A DNA stretch of 37,555 nucleotides from Campylobacterales bacterium (lineage in GTDB: Bacteria; Campylobacterota; Campylobacteria; Campylobacterales; JALSKU01): the NCBI GenBank assembly GCA_027065125.1, contig JAMOOV010000129.1, positions 1 through 37,555 on the forward strand. Reading direction: 5' to 3'. The notes below the pieces were generated by a model that was not told where the DNA came from, did no database searches, and saw nothing but the letters and a program-made list of their open reading frames with translations. Position 1 is the first letter of the stretch; each line of letters opens with the position of its first letter. Shown in pieces: positions 25,062-34,416 of the stretch. The position numbers were made by a program, and so were the translations under genes.

Positions 25062-25086
25062 AAAGGGAATCTGGCGGATTCCCTTT
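25062..25086 (-). other. Intercistronic stem-loop between dctP and dctQ
   Basis: AAAGGGAATC (25062-25071) and GATTCCCTTT (25077-25086) make a 10-base perfect stem with a 5-base loop. On the transcribed strand it follows dctP by 17 bases and precedes dctQ by 23 bases. There is no T-run on that side, so it looks like an mRNA stabiliser or partial attenuator that keeps the binding protein in excess over the membrane subunits. On the opposite strand a T-run follows, but no gene reads that way. Confidence 0.55.
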
Positions 25087-25103
25087 TTTGTTTTAATTGT
25101 GAT

Positions 25104-26180
25104 TTATTCTCCAGTTTCAACTTCTTGAGATGCTTTTAAATAGTAGTATTCACTCATCATTGTCCAAGTTCTGGCTTTTTTCATGTAAGACTTATAGTCT
25201 GTCCAAATCTCTTTAAATAGAGCATTTTTGTCAGCATAGTTTTGCATGATTTCATTTGTGGCTTTTTTCATAGCCTTAAGTACGGGAACAGGAAAAGTTT
25301 TTACTTTGATACCTGGATACTCTTTTTTCATTTTTTGCCAAGCAGTTACACTTTTTGCAAAATTTTCTATATACATATCCGCTGCAGCAGCTTTCATAGC
25401 TGTTGTTAGCATGGCTTGATATTTTTTTGGAAGCTTATTGAAAGCTTTTTTATTTACGAGAAATTGCATTTCACTTGCAGGTTCATGCCATCCGGTATAG
25501 TAGTACGGAGCAACTTTATAAAAACCCATTTTTATATCCATGGCCGGTCCAACCCATTCGAGTGCATCTATAGTTCCTCTATCAAGAGAAGTGTATAACT
25601 CTCCACCGGGAATATTTGTAACATTTACACCAAGTTTAGCCATAACTTTACCGGCAAATCCGGGGATTCTCATCTTGAGACCTTTTAAGTCTTTTACAGT
25701 TTTTATCTCTTTTCTAAACCATCCACCCATCTGAACTCCGGTATTTCCTCCAGGAAAGTTATAAACACCAAATTTGTCATATACTTTTTTCATATATTTC
25801 ATGCCATTTCCGTAATAGAACCAAGCATACTGTTCAGATGTAGTCATACCCCAAGGAACAGTTGTAAACCATACTGTATTGGGATCCTTTCCTATCCAAT
25901 AGTAACTCCCGCTATGACCTATTTGATATGAACCGCTTTTTACCATATCAAGAACCCCAAGAGCTGCTTTTGTCTTTTCTGCACCTTCAACTCTTATGAT
26001 AAATTTACCATTACTCATCTTTTTAACAAGTTTTGCAACTATCATTGGCGGAGAAGAAAGTGGTGTCAAATTTGATGGCCAACTAAGAGCCATTCTCCAT
26101 CTTATTGTCTTTGCCGATAGTGGAGATGTCAACAAAATAGCTGATGCTCCAAGCAGTAAAAGCTTTGATATTTTCTTCAT
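25104..26180 (-). CDS. dctP: TRAP transporter substrate-binding protein (DctP/TakP type)
   Basis: 358 residues from the ATG at 26180, preceded by AAAGGGG; an upstream frame to 26210 overlaps the promoter -10 box and is not used. Signal peptide MKKISKLLLLGASAILLTSPLSA. The body has ALSWPSNLTP, the conserved arginine region GLKMRIPGFAGKVM, GGELYTSLDRGTIDALEWVGP and WHEPASEMQFLVNKKAF, wording typical of COG4663, whose studied member TakP binds 2-oxo acids. The exact ligand cannot be read. It captures the substrate in the periplasm and hands it to DctQM. It has its own TATAAT (26214 to 26209). Confidence 0.9.
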   Translation of the reverse strand: MKKISKLLLLGASAILLTSPLSAKTIRWRMALSWPSNLTPLSSPPMIVAKLVKKMSNGKFIIRVEGAEKTKAALGVLDMVKSGSYQIGHSGSYYWIGKDPNTVWFTTVPWGMTTSEQYAWFYYGNGMKYMKKVYDKFGVYNFPGGNTGVQMGGWFRKEIKTVKDLKGLKMRIPGFAGKVMAKLGVNVTNIPGGELYTSLDRGTIDALEWVGPAMDIKMGFYKVAPYYYTGWHEPASEMQFLVNKKAFNKLPKKYQAMLTTAMKAAAADMYIENFAKSVTAWQKMKKEYPGIKVKTFPVPVLKAMKKATNEIMQNYADKNALFKEIWTDYKSYMKKARTWTMMSEYYYLKASQEVETGE

Positions 26181-26208
26181 ATGTACCCCTTTAAAAAAAT
26201 TTATTAAC

Positions 26209-26214
26209 ATTATA
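26209..26214 (-). promoter_or_regulatory. -10 box of the dctPQM operon
   Basis: TATAAT on the minus strand, 28 bases before the dctP ATG and between the ChaA-like stop and dctP. It separates the transporter operon from the upstream metG cluster. Confidence 0.45.
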
Positions 26215-26232
26215 TTGAAACTATTTTAAAAA

Positions 26233-27405
26233 TTAATAAAAACCTGCTATTATTGCATAAGAAATAAAGAGCATCAAGTGCGATAATCCTTCAAAATAGT
26301 TTGTTTCGCCATTATCTGTCGTTTTCCAAGCGAGAATGACGGTAAAAATCAAAGCCCCAACTTGCAATGGATTGAAATTTAGTATCAAGTTTATATTAAA
26401 CATAAAACCAAGAAACATTAAGATAGGAACAGTTAAAAGTATGGATACCGTCGAAGCACCCATGGCAATATTTATAACTCTTTGGATTTGATCATTTTTG
26501 GCTGCTTTTATGGCTGTAAATATCTCCGGTGTTACACTTATAACAGCTATCATAAGACCTGCTATTCCGGTAGAAATATCAAATTCTTTAAAAAGAGGAA
26601 GACTTGTTTTTGCAAAAATTTCAGCCATATACCCTATAATAAATATAAAAATAAACATAAAAAAGAAATTTATGGGAATAGAAAAATTATCAAATATATA
26701 CACTACTCCTTCGTTGTTATCATCATTATCTAAACCTTCTAAATGTTGCTCTTTTAACATTTTTTTATATCTAAAAATTCTACTTCTTGCTGTAGATTTG
26801 AAAAAATCCGTATGTGTTTTAGTTTGAAAAATCAATATAACAATATAAAAAAGAAATAAAACAAGTGAAATATCAAAACTTGCATTTTCAATAGCTTCTT
26901 TGCCATGTTTGGTATAGTCAAGAATTCCTGGTACAAGAAGAGTTAAGGAAGCTACATACAATATAGTAGTGTATGAACTTGAAGTGTCCTCGTTGTGTTG
27001 TTGTTCTTTAAAAGATAATCCACCTATAAAAACGGCAAGTCCAAGTAGGACATTCATATCCACAAGTACGGCGGATATAATACCACCTTTAACCGTTTCC
27101 ATGGCATCAACATTGTTGGATGTTTGAAGTAGTATGCTAAATAGAAGTATTATTTCCACGGCTACTGCAGAAATTGTCAATAAATAGCTGCCATATGGTT
27201 CATTTATCCTATGTGCAAGTATTTCAGCTATTTCTGAAACAGTTATGCTAAAAAGTCCTATGGACACTGCTGAAAATATTGCCGCTAAAGCATCATTTCC
27301 ATCATGATGAACATATATTGTCAAGAAAGCAAAAAGTAAACCGCCTACCAAATCCCAATATTCGCTAAAATAACTTTCGTTACTCGAGTTAGGTTCTTCG
27401 CTCAT
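26233..27405 (-). CDS. ChaA-like cation/proton antiporter (CaCA superfamily)
   Basis: 390 residues with about ten membrane segments in two similar halves. The half-repeats carry acidic motifs as in ChaA: AHRINEPYGSYLLTISAVAVE in the first and AVISVTPEIFTAIKAAKNDQIQRVINIAMGAST in the second. Such proteins exchange Ca2+, Na+ or K+ for protons across the inner membrane. Cation specificity cannot be assigned. A cytoplasmic charged loop sits between the halves (about 205-235). AAGGGA precedes the ATG, 12 bases after the Mur-like gene stop, so it probably closes the mobB-metG operon. Confidence 0.8.
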   Translation of the reverse strand: MSEEPNSSNESYFSEYWDLVGGLLFAFLTIYVHHDGNDALAAIFSAVSIGLFSITVSEIAEILAHRINEPYGSYLLTISAVAVEIILLFSILLQTSNNVDAMETVKGGIISAVLVDMNVLLGLAVFIGGLSFKEQQHNEDTSSSYTTILYVASLTLLVPGILDYTKHGKEAIENASFDISLVLFLFYIVILIFQTKTHTDFFKSTARSRIFRYKKMLKEQHLEGLDNDDNNEGVVYIFDNFSIPINFFFMFIFIFIIGYMAEIFAKTSLPLFKEFDISTGIAGLMIAVISVTPEIFTAIKAAKNDQIQRVINIAMGASTVSILLTVPILMFLGFMFNINLILNFNPLQVGALIFTVILAWKTTDNGETNYFEGLSHLMLFISYAIIAGFY

Positions 27406-27416
27406 TAATCAATCCC

Positions 27417-28424
27417 TTAAAATAGTGTTTTTTCTCTTTTTTTATTATAAGTTGATAGTTGTTTTAAGATATGATCTTTTTCTATTTGTAAAATAAGAAA
27501 AAAATTGTAATTTTTCCTTTTTAGATATGAAATGTCAATATTTTTTTGATAAAATAGTGTATCTATATCGTAATTGGTAGAAATATTTTTAAGATTGTTT
27601 GGTAATAAAAGTACACTTTTTGCATATTTTGCACTATGCTTTAAATATTTCACTTCATTATCTATAATATTTTGATTATTTTCTACAATAATAACTTTAT
27701 TTGTTTCTCCAAACTCTTTTAAGTTAAAATTATTATCGATAAATAATGGCTCAAAGTGAGATTTAATCGATAAATTTTCAATATTGTAATTATAATTAAG
27801 ATTTTCTAAAAATTGTATAGAACTGTTTAAAAATTTTAAAAAAATCTTTGGTATATTTATATTTTTATAGTATTTTTCATTTAAAATAAAATCTGATTTA
27901 AATATCGTATGCTTAACCAATCTTATATCATTAGTGTTTAAAATGGGGATATCGATATGTTTTGGTCCAATGCCATCTAAAAATTTTTTATTGTTGGATA
28001 TAAAAATACAATTGCTATTTGCATTGATGATTTTATTGAAATTTTTAAATATATCGTTATCCAAAAAAATCAAATCTCTGATAGCAACAATGCTTTTTAA
28101 GATTTGAAAAATTATATCATTGCAATAATATATCTTTGAAGATATCTGTATAGTTTTATATCTTAAATATCTTATAAGTGTTTTTTCTATATTTTCAACT
28201 TTTATCCATGCTATTTCATCATCAAGGATAGAAATATCTTTTGTGTATATGATGACATATGCCCCATTATCTATGGCTGTTTGCAAATCATTTTCATCAA
28301 TACATAAAAAAGCATCAGCTCTTTTAATTTGTTTGGCATCAAGTCTTATTTGATCGAAAAAAGAGACAGATGGGGAATTTTCTAACTCCCCATCAATAAT
28401 TTTTAGTAGATTTTCTATCCTCAT
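27417..28424 (-). CDS. Mur-ligase N-terminal-like protein without ATP-binding domain, metG partner
   Basis: 335 residues. Residues about 20-95 read like the N-terminal UDP-substrate domain of MurE/MurF ligases: IRLDAKQIKRADAFLCIDE, AIDNGAYVIIYTKDI, WIKVENIEKTLIRYLRY. No GKT-type ATP loop or ligase active-site lysine follows; the rest is an Asn/Ile/Lys-rich stretch with weak conservation. So it cannot be a working Mur ligase. Its ATG overlaps the metG stop (ATGA, 28421-28424), and Campylobacter/Helicobacter genomes carry a hypothetical gene in the same place after metG. The function is unknown. The unusually high AT content of its C-terminal part suggests relaxed constraint. Confidence 0.6.
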   Translation of the reverse strand: MRIENLLKIIDGELENSPSVSFFDQIRLDAKQIKRADAFLCIDENDLQTAIDNGAYVIIYTKDISILDDEIAWIKVENIEKTLIRYLRYKTIQISSKIYYCNDIIFQILKSIVAIRDLIFLDNDIFKNFNKIINANSNCIFISNNKKFLDGIGPKHIDIPILNTNDIRLVKHTIFKSDFILNEKYYKNINIPKIFLKFLNSSIQFLENLNYNYNIENLSIKSHFEPLFIDNNFNLKEFGETNKVIIVENNQNIIDNEVKYLKHSAKYAKSVLLLPNNLKNISTNYDIDTLFYQKNIDISYLKRKNYNFFLILQIEKDHILKQLSTYNKKREKTLF

Positions 28425-30361
28425 CCAACAGTTGAACCGTTTGCTACACTCTTTTGAGGCATTATAATCGTAAGCCCATTTTTATCTTTTGCGGCAAGTA
28501 GCATACCCTCACTTTTATTGCCAAATATCTTGGCAGGTTTTAGGTTGGATACTACACATATCTGTTTGCCGATAATATCATCAGGCTTATAAAACTCTTT
28601 TATTCCTGCTATTATTTGTCTTTTTTCATTTTTACCTAAATCTATCTGCAATCTTAAAAGTTTATCGCTACCCTCAATCTCTTCCGCTTCTAAGATAGTG
28701 GCAATTTTTATCTTGGATTTGAAAAACTCATCTATCGTTATAATGCCGTCTTTATTGTTTTCGCTTTTTTGTTCTTTTTTCTTTTTTTCTTTTGTTACGG
28801 CAGGTTGTGGAGAAGACATTAGCATATCTTCTATTTTTGGAAATAGAGGATCTATTTTTTTTAGTGTTACGGTATCTAAGAGTTGTTTCTCCTCAATAAA
28901 TTTTTTATAATTATCCGCATTTATTTCAAATCCAAAAACAGTAGCGATTTTAGAAGTTGTTTTGGGCATAACAGGATGCAGTAAAAAAGCGGTTTTTGTT
29001 AGTATGTTGGCTATCAATGCCACAAGAGCCATAGCTTCATCACTCTTTCCCTCTTTCATTTTTACCCAAGGTTCATAAGTAGTAATGGCTTGATTTGCTA
29101 TTGATAAAACTTTCCATAAATTTTCAAGATATTTATTGAGTTGCATTTCAAAAATATATTTTTGCAAAGAATCAATAATATCTTCACACTCTTTTAACTC
29201 TTTTTTGTGGAAAATCATAATATCTTTAGAATCAACTCTCAATTCAAAATATTTTCCGCTCATTCCAAGCACTCTGTTGACCAAATTTCCAAGATCGTTT
29301 CCAAGATCGGAGTTTATTCTGTCGATTAAAGCTTTTTGAGAAAAGTCTCCGTCTTGTCCAAAGGGAACTTCTCTAAGCATAAAATATCTAAAATTTTCAA
29401 GTCCGTATGCATTCGCGACTTCTCTTGGATTGACTACATTACCTTTTGATTTACTCATTTTTTCGCCGTTTCTTGTCCACCAGCCATGTGCTGCTATGTG
29501 CTTAGGCAAAGGAAGATCCAAGCTCATTAAAAATGCAGGCCAATAAATAGCATGAAATCTCAATATATCCTTACCCACCACTTGAACAACGGCAGGCCAA
29601 AACTTCATCAATTTTTCATCTTTTCCATATCCAAGAGCTGTTATATAGTTTAAAAGAGCATCAAGCCATACATACATCACATGCTTTGGATCATTGATGC
29701 TTTTTGGTAGCTTTATGCCCCAGTCAAAACTTGTCCTTGTAACAGAGAGATCTCTAAGTCCTTGTTTAACAAAGCTTACGACTTCATTTTTTTTACCTTT
29801 TGGTAAAACACAATTTTCTTTGTCTTCGTACCATTCAAGGAGTCTTTTTTCGTATTTAGAAAGTCTAAAAAAGTAACTCTCCTCTTTTACTATTGTAGTT
29901 GATTTGCCACAATCAGGACAGTACTCGTTGTCTATGAGTTGATTTTGTGTGAAAAAAGTTTCGCAACTGACACAATAATGCCCCTCGTACATATCTTTGT
30001 AAATATCTCCCTTTTTATACATTACCTCAAAAGCTTTTTGAACTCCTATCTTGTGATCTTCATCGGTTGTTCGTATAAATTTATCGTAACTTATTTCAAA
30101 TTCATCCCACAAATCTTTAAAATAAGCACTTATCTCGTCGGCATACTGCTTAGCACTTTTACCTCTTTTTTTAGCCGCTTCTTCTATCTTTTGTCCATGT
30201 TCATCCGTACCGGTTAAAAAATATGTTTCAAGCCCTATTAGTCTTGAATATCTTGCCAATACATCACAAATGATAGTAGTATATGCATGACCTATATGAG
30301 GCACATCATTGACATAATATATCGGAGTTGTTATATATGCTTTTTTGCACTTATTTTCCAT
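28421..30361 (-). CDS. metG: Methionyl-tRNA synthetase
   Basis: 646 residues, the long form. Catalytic HIGHAYT near residue 20 and KMSKSKGN (about 301-308) are intact. The zinc knuckle has four cysteines (CVSCETF then CPDCGK). An anticodon-binding helical domain follows, then an EMAP-II-like tRNA-binding domain (from about residue 540: IDEFFKSKIKIATILEAEEI, GSDKLLRLQIDLG, SNLKPAKIFGNKSEGMLL), linked by a lysine-rich hinge. AAAGGA is six to seven bases before the ATG. Genes before and after are tightly linked, as in C. jejuni. Confidence 0.96.
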   Translation of the reverse strand: MENKCKKAYITTPIYYVNDVPHIGHAYTTIICDVLARYSRLIGLETYFLTGTDEHGQKIEEAAKKRGKSAKQYADEISAYFKDLWDEFEISYDKFIRTTDEDHKIGVQKAFEVMYKKGDIYKDMYEGHYCVSCETFFTQNQLIDNEYCPDCGKSTTIVKEESYFFRLSKYEKRLLEWYEDKENCVLPKGKKNEVVSFVKQGLRDLSVTRTSFDWGIKLPKSINDPKHVMYVWLDALLNYITALGYGKDEKLMKFWPAVVQVVGKDILRFHAIYWPAFLMSLDLPLPKHIAAHGWWTRNGEKMSKSKGNVVNPREVANAYGLENFRYFMLREVPFGQDGDFSQKALIDRINSDLGNDLGNLVNRVLGMSGKYFELRVDSKDIMIFHKKELKECEDIIDSLQKYIFEMQLNKYLENLWKVLSIANQAITTYEPWVKMKEGKSDEAMALVALIANILTKTAFLLHPVMPKTTSKIATVFGFEINADNYKKFIEEKQLLDTVTLKKIDPLFPKIEDMLMSSPQPAVTKEKKKKEQKSENNKDGIITIDEFFKSKIKIATILEAEEIEGSDKLLRLQIDLGKNEKRQIIAGIKEFYKPDDIIGKQICVVSNLKPAKIFGNKSEGMLLAAKDKNGLTIIMPQKSVANGSTVG

Positions 30362-30378
30362 AATTTTATAATCCTTTT

Positions 30379-30585
30379 TTAAAATTCAAATCCGCCACTT
30401 TGACCTTTGTTCATACTGTCATAAACGGCTTTTACATAGTTATTTCTTATTTCACAAGCGATAATTTCGCTACATTTCAAACAACTTTTCAAACCTTTTT
30501 TATTTTGACACTCTTCAAGCTCTTTTTTTTTCTCAAAAAGTTTTTGCTCAAATTCGTCATTTTGATTGTTGCTTTCTTTACTCAC
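30379..30585 (-). CDS. Small conserved CxxC protein between fbp and metG
   Basis: 68 residues from the GTG at 30585, favoured by the AGAGA six bases upstream; a TTG at 30591 is an alternative. Its start lies seven bases before the fbp stop is finished (overlap) and its stop is 17 bases from metG. A charged coiled N-half ([20 protein letters not shown]) leads to [25 protein letters not shown], in which three cysteines (C-x-x-C and a later C) could bind a metal, and ends [11 protein letters not shown]. jejuni has a small gene (Cj0839c) in this position. No function is known. Confidence 0.72.
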   Translation of the reverse strand: MSKESNNQNDEFEQKLFEKKKELEECQNKKGLKSCLKCSEIIACEIRNNYVKAVYDSMNKGQSGGFEF

Positions 30586-31438
30586 TATCAATCTCTTCTT
30601 TGTCTTTGTAGGTCTCTTTTACTACACCAATTTCATACTTTGAGCCAAAAAAACAAGGAGTTGTATCATGTATGTGAGTAGGAGAAAGATCAAGTAGTCT
30701 TCTATGACCGTCTATCGCTTCTCCTCCGGATTTTTCAAAAATAAAAGCAAATGGAAAAACTTCAAATAACATTCTTAATTTACCCTTTGGCTTATCGGAA
30801 GTTCCGGGATATGAGAATAGTCCGCCACCTTTTAAAAGTATTTGATGAAGATCAGGTACCATTCCGCCTGAATATCTTAGTCTATATCCTTCTTTAAAGA
30901 AACCATCTACCATATTTTTGTGATATGGTTGCCAATTTTGCTGTGTACCGCCGGGTGCATTAAGATTACCTTTTTTATTTAAATTGATAAGTTTTAAATA
31001 TTTAAATTTATTATTTAGTCTCAATTTATATATTTCTACGGTATCTCTTGCTACAACCATTTCAACTCTCGGACCATAAATAACATATATAGCAGCTTTT
31101 AAGTCTTTTCCGCTTATGCCACCCTCGTATATGCCAAATATTGAGCCGACACTTAAGTTGACATCAGCAAGGCTTGAGCCGTCAAGCGGGTCATAAGCTA
31201 TCGTATATTTACCGTTTGGGTTGACACTCATTGTATGCTCTTTTTCTTCGCTAATTATCTCTTTGATGGTAAAAACTTTACTAAGTTCCTCTTCAACAAT
31301 AAAGTCGCTTTTTATATCAAGTTTTAGCTGAACATCTCCGGTTGCATTTTTAGTGTCGCTATATAGTATATCTTCCTCTATAAAAGCCTCTTTTATCCTT
31401 ATGGCTATTTTTTCAATTGCTTCAATTATCTCAATCAT
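30578..31438 (-). CDS. fbp: Fructose-1,6-bisphosphatase class I
   Basis: 286 residues from the ATG at 31438 (GGAG six bases upstream; the ATG overlaps the mobB stop as ATGATTGA). It hydrolyses fructose-1,6-bisphosphate in gluconeogenesis. Metal-binding [22 protein letters not shown] and the earlier IISEEKE (Glu ligands) are present, as are [22 protein letters not shown] and the [23 protein letters not shown] tail. Second gene of the mobB operon; the order mobB-fbp-small-metG is as in C. jejuni. Confidence 0.94.
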   Translation of the reverse strand: MIEIIEAIEKIAIRIKEAFIEEDILYSDTKNATGDVQLKLDIKSDFIVEEELSKVFTIKEIISEEKEHTMSVNPNGKYTIAYDPLDGSSLADVNLSVGSIFGIYEGGISGKDLKAAIYVIYGPRVEMVVARDTVEIYKLRLNNKFKYLKLINLNKKGNLNAPGGTQQNWQPYHKNMVDGFFKEGYRLRYSGGMVPDLHQILLKGGGLFSYPGTSDKPKGKLRMLFEVFPFAFIFEKSGGEAIDGHRRLLDLSPTHIHDTTPCFFGSKYEIGVVKETYKDKEEIDSE

Positions 31439-31928
31439 TTTCAACTCCGTTTTTAAATATCCAATCTATAATCATATTTGTATCATTCAAATCCAAAATA
31501 TCAATTTTTTCAGGTATTTGATAATCCGATACATTTATGGAATTATCACAAGCTATAGCATTGATGTATGGAAAATAGGCTGTATCTATACTGTTTCTAA
31601 ATACTCCAATTCTTGGTAAATCAAGATGTTTTAGACCCTCAACGATCAAGATATCATAATCTCCAAGCAGTTTTGCTACATCTTTTATAGATTTGTTTTC
31701 TTGAAAAAAGATAGTAGTTCTCGTAGGAGAAACAACCGCTACATTTGCACCGGTTTGAGAAAATTTCCAACTATCCTTTCCCTCAACATCAAATCTAGCC
31801 TTATCTCCCGGGTCATTTTTTATAATAGCAACTTTGTATTTTTTAGTCAGCTTCTCTGCTATCTTTACGATAGCGGTAGTTTTTCCGCTATTTGACGGAC
31901 CCGTAAATGCGATAGATATTTTTTTCAC
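31431..31928 (-). CDS. mobB: Molybdopterin-guanine dinucleotide biosynthesis adaptor MobB
   Basis: 165 residues from the GTG at 31928, with GGGGA six bases upstream; a TTG at 31940 lies before that site. A P-loop GTPase: Walker [10 protein letters not shown] (about 9-17), then [20 protein letters not shown] (the MobB substrate-loop region), SPTRTTIFF and Walker-B-like [16 protein letters not shown]. It assists guanine dinucleotide attachment to the molybdenum cofactor needed for enzymes such as nitrate reductase or formate dehydrogenase. Complements mog in the same window. Confidence 0.9.
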   Translation of the reverse strand: MKKISIAFTGPSNSGKTTAIVKIAEKLTKKYKVAIIKNDPGDKARFDVEGKDSWKFSQTGANVAVVSPTRTTIFFQENKSIKDVAKLLGDYDILIVEGLKHLDLPRIGVFRNSIDTAYFPYINAIACDNSINVSDYQIPEKIDILDLNDTNMIIDWIFKNGVEND

Positions 31929-32003
31929 AATTTTCCCCAAAAATTAAATTTCAATATTTTACTATAAAAGTTTTTATTGTTTTATAAAACTATCTATATT
32001 GTA

Positions 32004-32009
32004 TATACT
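32004..32009 (+). promoter_or_regulatory. Probable -10 box of the lipoprotein gene
   Basis: TATACT in the 148-base divergent gap between mobB and the lipoprotein gene. If used, transcription would start near 32016. The rest of the gap is AT-rich with no other clear element. Confidence 0.3.
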
Positions 32010-32076
32010 ATCGAAGTAAAAAATATTAATAGTTAAGGAAAAAGTGTGTATAATTTTGAGAAACGGATATATAGAT

Positions 32077-32571
32077 ATGTATAAAATTTTTTTGAATGTA
32101 GTGTTAATACTTTTTGTTGCTCTTTTTGCAGGTTGTTTTAGCAAAAAAAAATTTGCAGATTTAAATATAGACAAAGTCCATGAATTAAGTATAGTCAATA
32201 CAAGAAAAGCTCAAATTAACTCTTGTAAAAATTCAAAAGTTATCATCGTTGCTACATACTTAAATCCCATAAAAATTTCTCTTTTAAAAAATGATAAAGA
32301 AAATTTTATTGTAGGTATATATATAGACAAACAAAATCAAGCAAAAAATTTAAATCCTTTTTATAAAATTTTACTAAATAATGATAACGAAATAGATATG
32401 ATAAAAAAAATTGATAAAGATAGTATTTATATGAAAATGATACCCTTGGTTAATAAATGGGCAGATTATTATTTGATACAATTTCCAAAAAAAGATACAA
32501 AAAAATTGGCACTTGTATTTCAAACCAATAACGGCTCTAAGGCTTTATTAGCTTTTGAAAAAGAGTTTTGA
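32077..32571 (+). CDS. Hypothetical lipoprotein
   Basis: 164 residues from the ATG at 32077, chosen because it gives a standard lipoprotein signal: MYKIFLNVVLILFVALFAGC, with the lipobox LFAGC. The frame extends upstream to a GTG at 32044 near AAGGAA, so the start is uncertain. The mature part is a lysine-rich, probably beta-sandwich domain (SKVIIVATYLNP, FIVGIYID, ADYYLIQFP, KLALVFQTNNGSKALLAFEKEF). No family is recognised. The same place in C. jejuni holds a lipoprotein gene (Cj0842). It converges with slt, overlapping its 3' end by 35 bases. Confidence 0.65.
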   Translation: MYKIFLNVVLILFVALFAGCFSKKKFADLNIDKVHELSIVNTRKAQINSCKNSKVIIVATYLNPIKISLLKNDKENFIVGIYIDKQNQAKNLNPFYKILLNNDNEIDMIKKIDKDSIYMKMIPLVNKWADYYLIQFPKKDTKKLALVFQTNNGSKALLAFEKEF

Positions 32572-34138
32572 TATTGATATTTTTCCCAAAAATACTACTA
32601 TATATGATATAGTTTGCTACCACTTTTTTTCCATATCTTTTACTCTCATCATAAGGAACAAGTTCCATACTTAGATATGGCTCATATTGCCCTTTTTGAA
32701 AAAAGCCTTGTTTTAACATTTTTAAAGTAAAACCTATACCTCCGTTATAAGCATAAGCTATTAAGAGAGGATGATGTAACTTTTTGTCAAGATAGTCTAA
32801 ATGTTTTGAGGCAAATTTATATGCTATTTTAGGATGAAATATATTATCAAGATCAAAATTTTTTATCTTCAATTTTTTAGCCATAGCACGAGTTAGAAAA
32901 GGCATAAACTGCATCATTCCAAGTGCATAAGAGGATGATATGCTTGCGGGTATAAAACGACTTTCCTGTCTGGCGATAGACAATATAAGCACTCTTTTGT
33001 TTAATGGTATTTTTTGTAAATATTTTTTGTATGGGACGATAAAATAATTTTTATTTTTATAGTTCAATCTTTCAAGTGTAAAAGCTTTGTACGGCAACTC
33101 TTTGCAACTTGTAAAATTATTGGCAATTTTTGTAAGATTGCTCTCTTTTAAATTTAATTGTTTTAATATTTTAAGCCAAGTAAACGGATCGGCAATATCA
33201 TTTTTTGCATTGCAGTTTTTGCATTTTATATTCGATATGATATTTAAAGATTTGATACTGTTTAGTTTTTGTAATGCATATATGGAGTAAATGTTTGCAT
33301 CAAAACTTTTTGTAAGCTTATAAAGTATATCCAAATCTTTTGTTATAAGGTATTTCCAAAAAAGAACCTTATCTTTGTCAAAACGATAATAGAATTTTTT
33401 ATCAGCAATAGATAAGTACTTTATTGCCTTTTTTTTATCATTGTATCTAAGGGCATTCATAGCAAGAAAAAAGTTGCTATTTGCATTCAAATTGCTACTA
33501 TTTATATCAAGTATTGATTTTTGTAATTTTTTTAATTTCAAATTTGTTACTATTAATTTAACGGAATAATTAAACCGTCTATCGTTTGAAAGTTTTGAGA
33601 CTATTTTTTTTGGTATTATTTTATTGAAATGTTTCAAGCGATACTTCGAGCCGATATGGTTAAAAACGAAAAAAAATGTTTTATTATCACTTCTTAAAAG
33701 CTTGTTAAAAGGATTGTTGTCTATTAAAACATCTATAGCTTCGTATAAATCTTTATATCTATCTTTTATCTTACTGTTTATTGTTTTTAATTCTTGTTTG
33801 GTTAGCTTTGTTGCATCATATATGCTAAAACCTATCTTTATGCAATCCTCATCTGATTTTAGAAACTCTTTCGGTCTCATTTTGTAGCATTTTGCTATCT
33901 TTTTATAGCTTTTGTCATCTACCCTTTTAGCAAATCTCAAAAAAAGTTTTCTATTGACTCTTTTTGTTTCTCCAAGAAGCTTTACAGCATTGTCTGAAGT
34001 TACATTTTGATCTAAATATCTCCATATATAGTAATCTTTATATATACTTCTTGGTTTTGAATCCAAAAAGTTCATACTAATCTCTTTGGCATTTACAAAA
34101 GAGATTAGTATGAAAAATAATACAAAAAGAGTTTTCAC
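32537..34138 (-). CDS. slt: Soluble lytic murein transglycosylase, Slt type
   Basis: 533 residues. Signal peptide MKTLFVLFFILISFVNA; a long alpha-superhelical U-domain (to about 380), then the SLT catalytic domain with SIARQESRFIPASISSSYALGMMQF (catalytic Glu in RQESRF), and AYAYNGGIGFTLKML. It cleaves glycan strands to 1,6-anhydroMurNAc ends in the periplasm. The GTG start lies three bases after the yggT stop, so it is read with yggT. The U-domain is weakly conserved, as usual. Same position as Cj0843c in C. jejuni. Confidence 0.9.
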   Translation of the reverse strand: MKTLFVLFFILISFVNAKEISMNFLDSKPRSIYKDYYIWRYLDQNVTSDNAVKLLGETKRVNRKLFLRFAKRVDDKSYKKIAKCYKMRPKEFLKSDEDCIKIGFSIYDATKLTKQELKTINSKIKDRYKDLYEAIDVLIDNNPFNKLLRSDNKTFFFVFNHIGSKYRLKHFNKIIPKKIVSKLSNDRRFNYSVKLIVTNLKLKKLQKSILDINSSNLNANSNFFLAMNALRYNDKKKAIKYLSIADKKFYYRFDKDKVLFWKYLITKDLDILYKLTKSFDANIYSIYALQKLNSIKSLNIISNIKCKNCNAKNDIADPFTWLKILKQLNLKESNLTKIANNFTSCKELPYKAFTLERLNYKNKNYFIVPYKKYLQKIPLNKRVLILSIARQESRFIPASISSSYALGMMQFMPFLTRAMAKKLKIKNFDLDNIFHPKIAYKFASKHLDYLDKKLHHPLLIAYAYNGGIGFTLKMLKQGFFQKGQYEPYLSMELVPYDESKRYGKKVVANYIIYSSIFGKNINIKTLFQKLIKP

Positions 34139-34143
34139 CTTTT

Positions 34144-34416
34144 TTATAGTGACCTTAAGATGTTTGATAGTAATAGCTGTATAAATTGGAGCAATAGTAT
34201 CAAAATAACAGGAGCAAGATCTATACCCCCAATAACAGTAGGTATATATCGTCTAATCCAAGAGTAAACCGGTTCTGTCAATTTATATAAAGTTTGTACT
34301 ATAGGATTGTACGGATCAGGTCTAACCCATGTAATTAAAGCAGCAATGATAACAACCCAAATATATAAGCCAATTACCATATTTAGCATTTGTATTATAG
34401 TAACCAATAGTACCAT
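34144..34416 (-). CDS. YggT-family integral membrane protein
   Basis: 90 residues with two membrane segments (about 5-27 and 67-86) and the family's loop IVVIIAALITWVRPDPYNPIVQTLYKLTEPV, then IRRYIPTVIGGIDLAPVILILLLQF. YggT/YlmG proteins are linked to cell division and osmotic or nucleoid organisation; the precise activity is not settled. GGGAG precedes the ATG. It leads the slt gene, as in C. jejuni (Cj0844c-Cj0843c). Confidence 0.88.
   Translation of the reverse strand: MVLLVTIIQMLNMVIGLYIWVVIIAALITWVRPDPYNPIVQTLYKLTEPVYSWIRRYIPTVIGGIDLAPVILILLLQFIQLLLSNILRSL

Noticed and set aside
25062-25090. Stem followed by TTTTTTGTTTT as a plus-strand intrinsic terminator
   Set aside because: No plus-strand gene reads into it; both neighbours are on the minus strand, so it is treated as an intercistronic hairpin.
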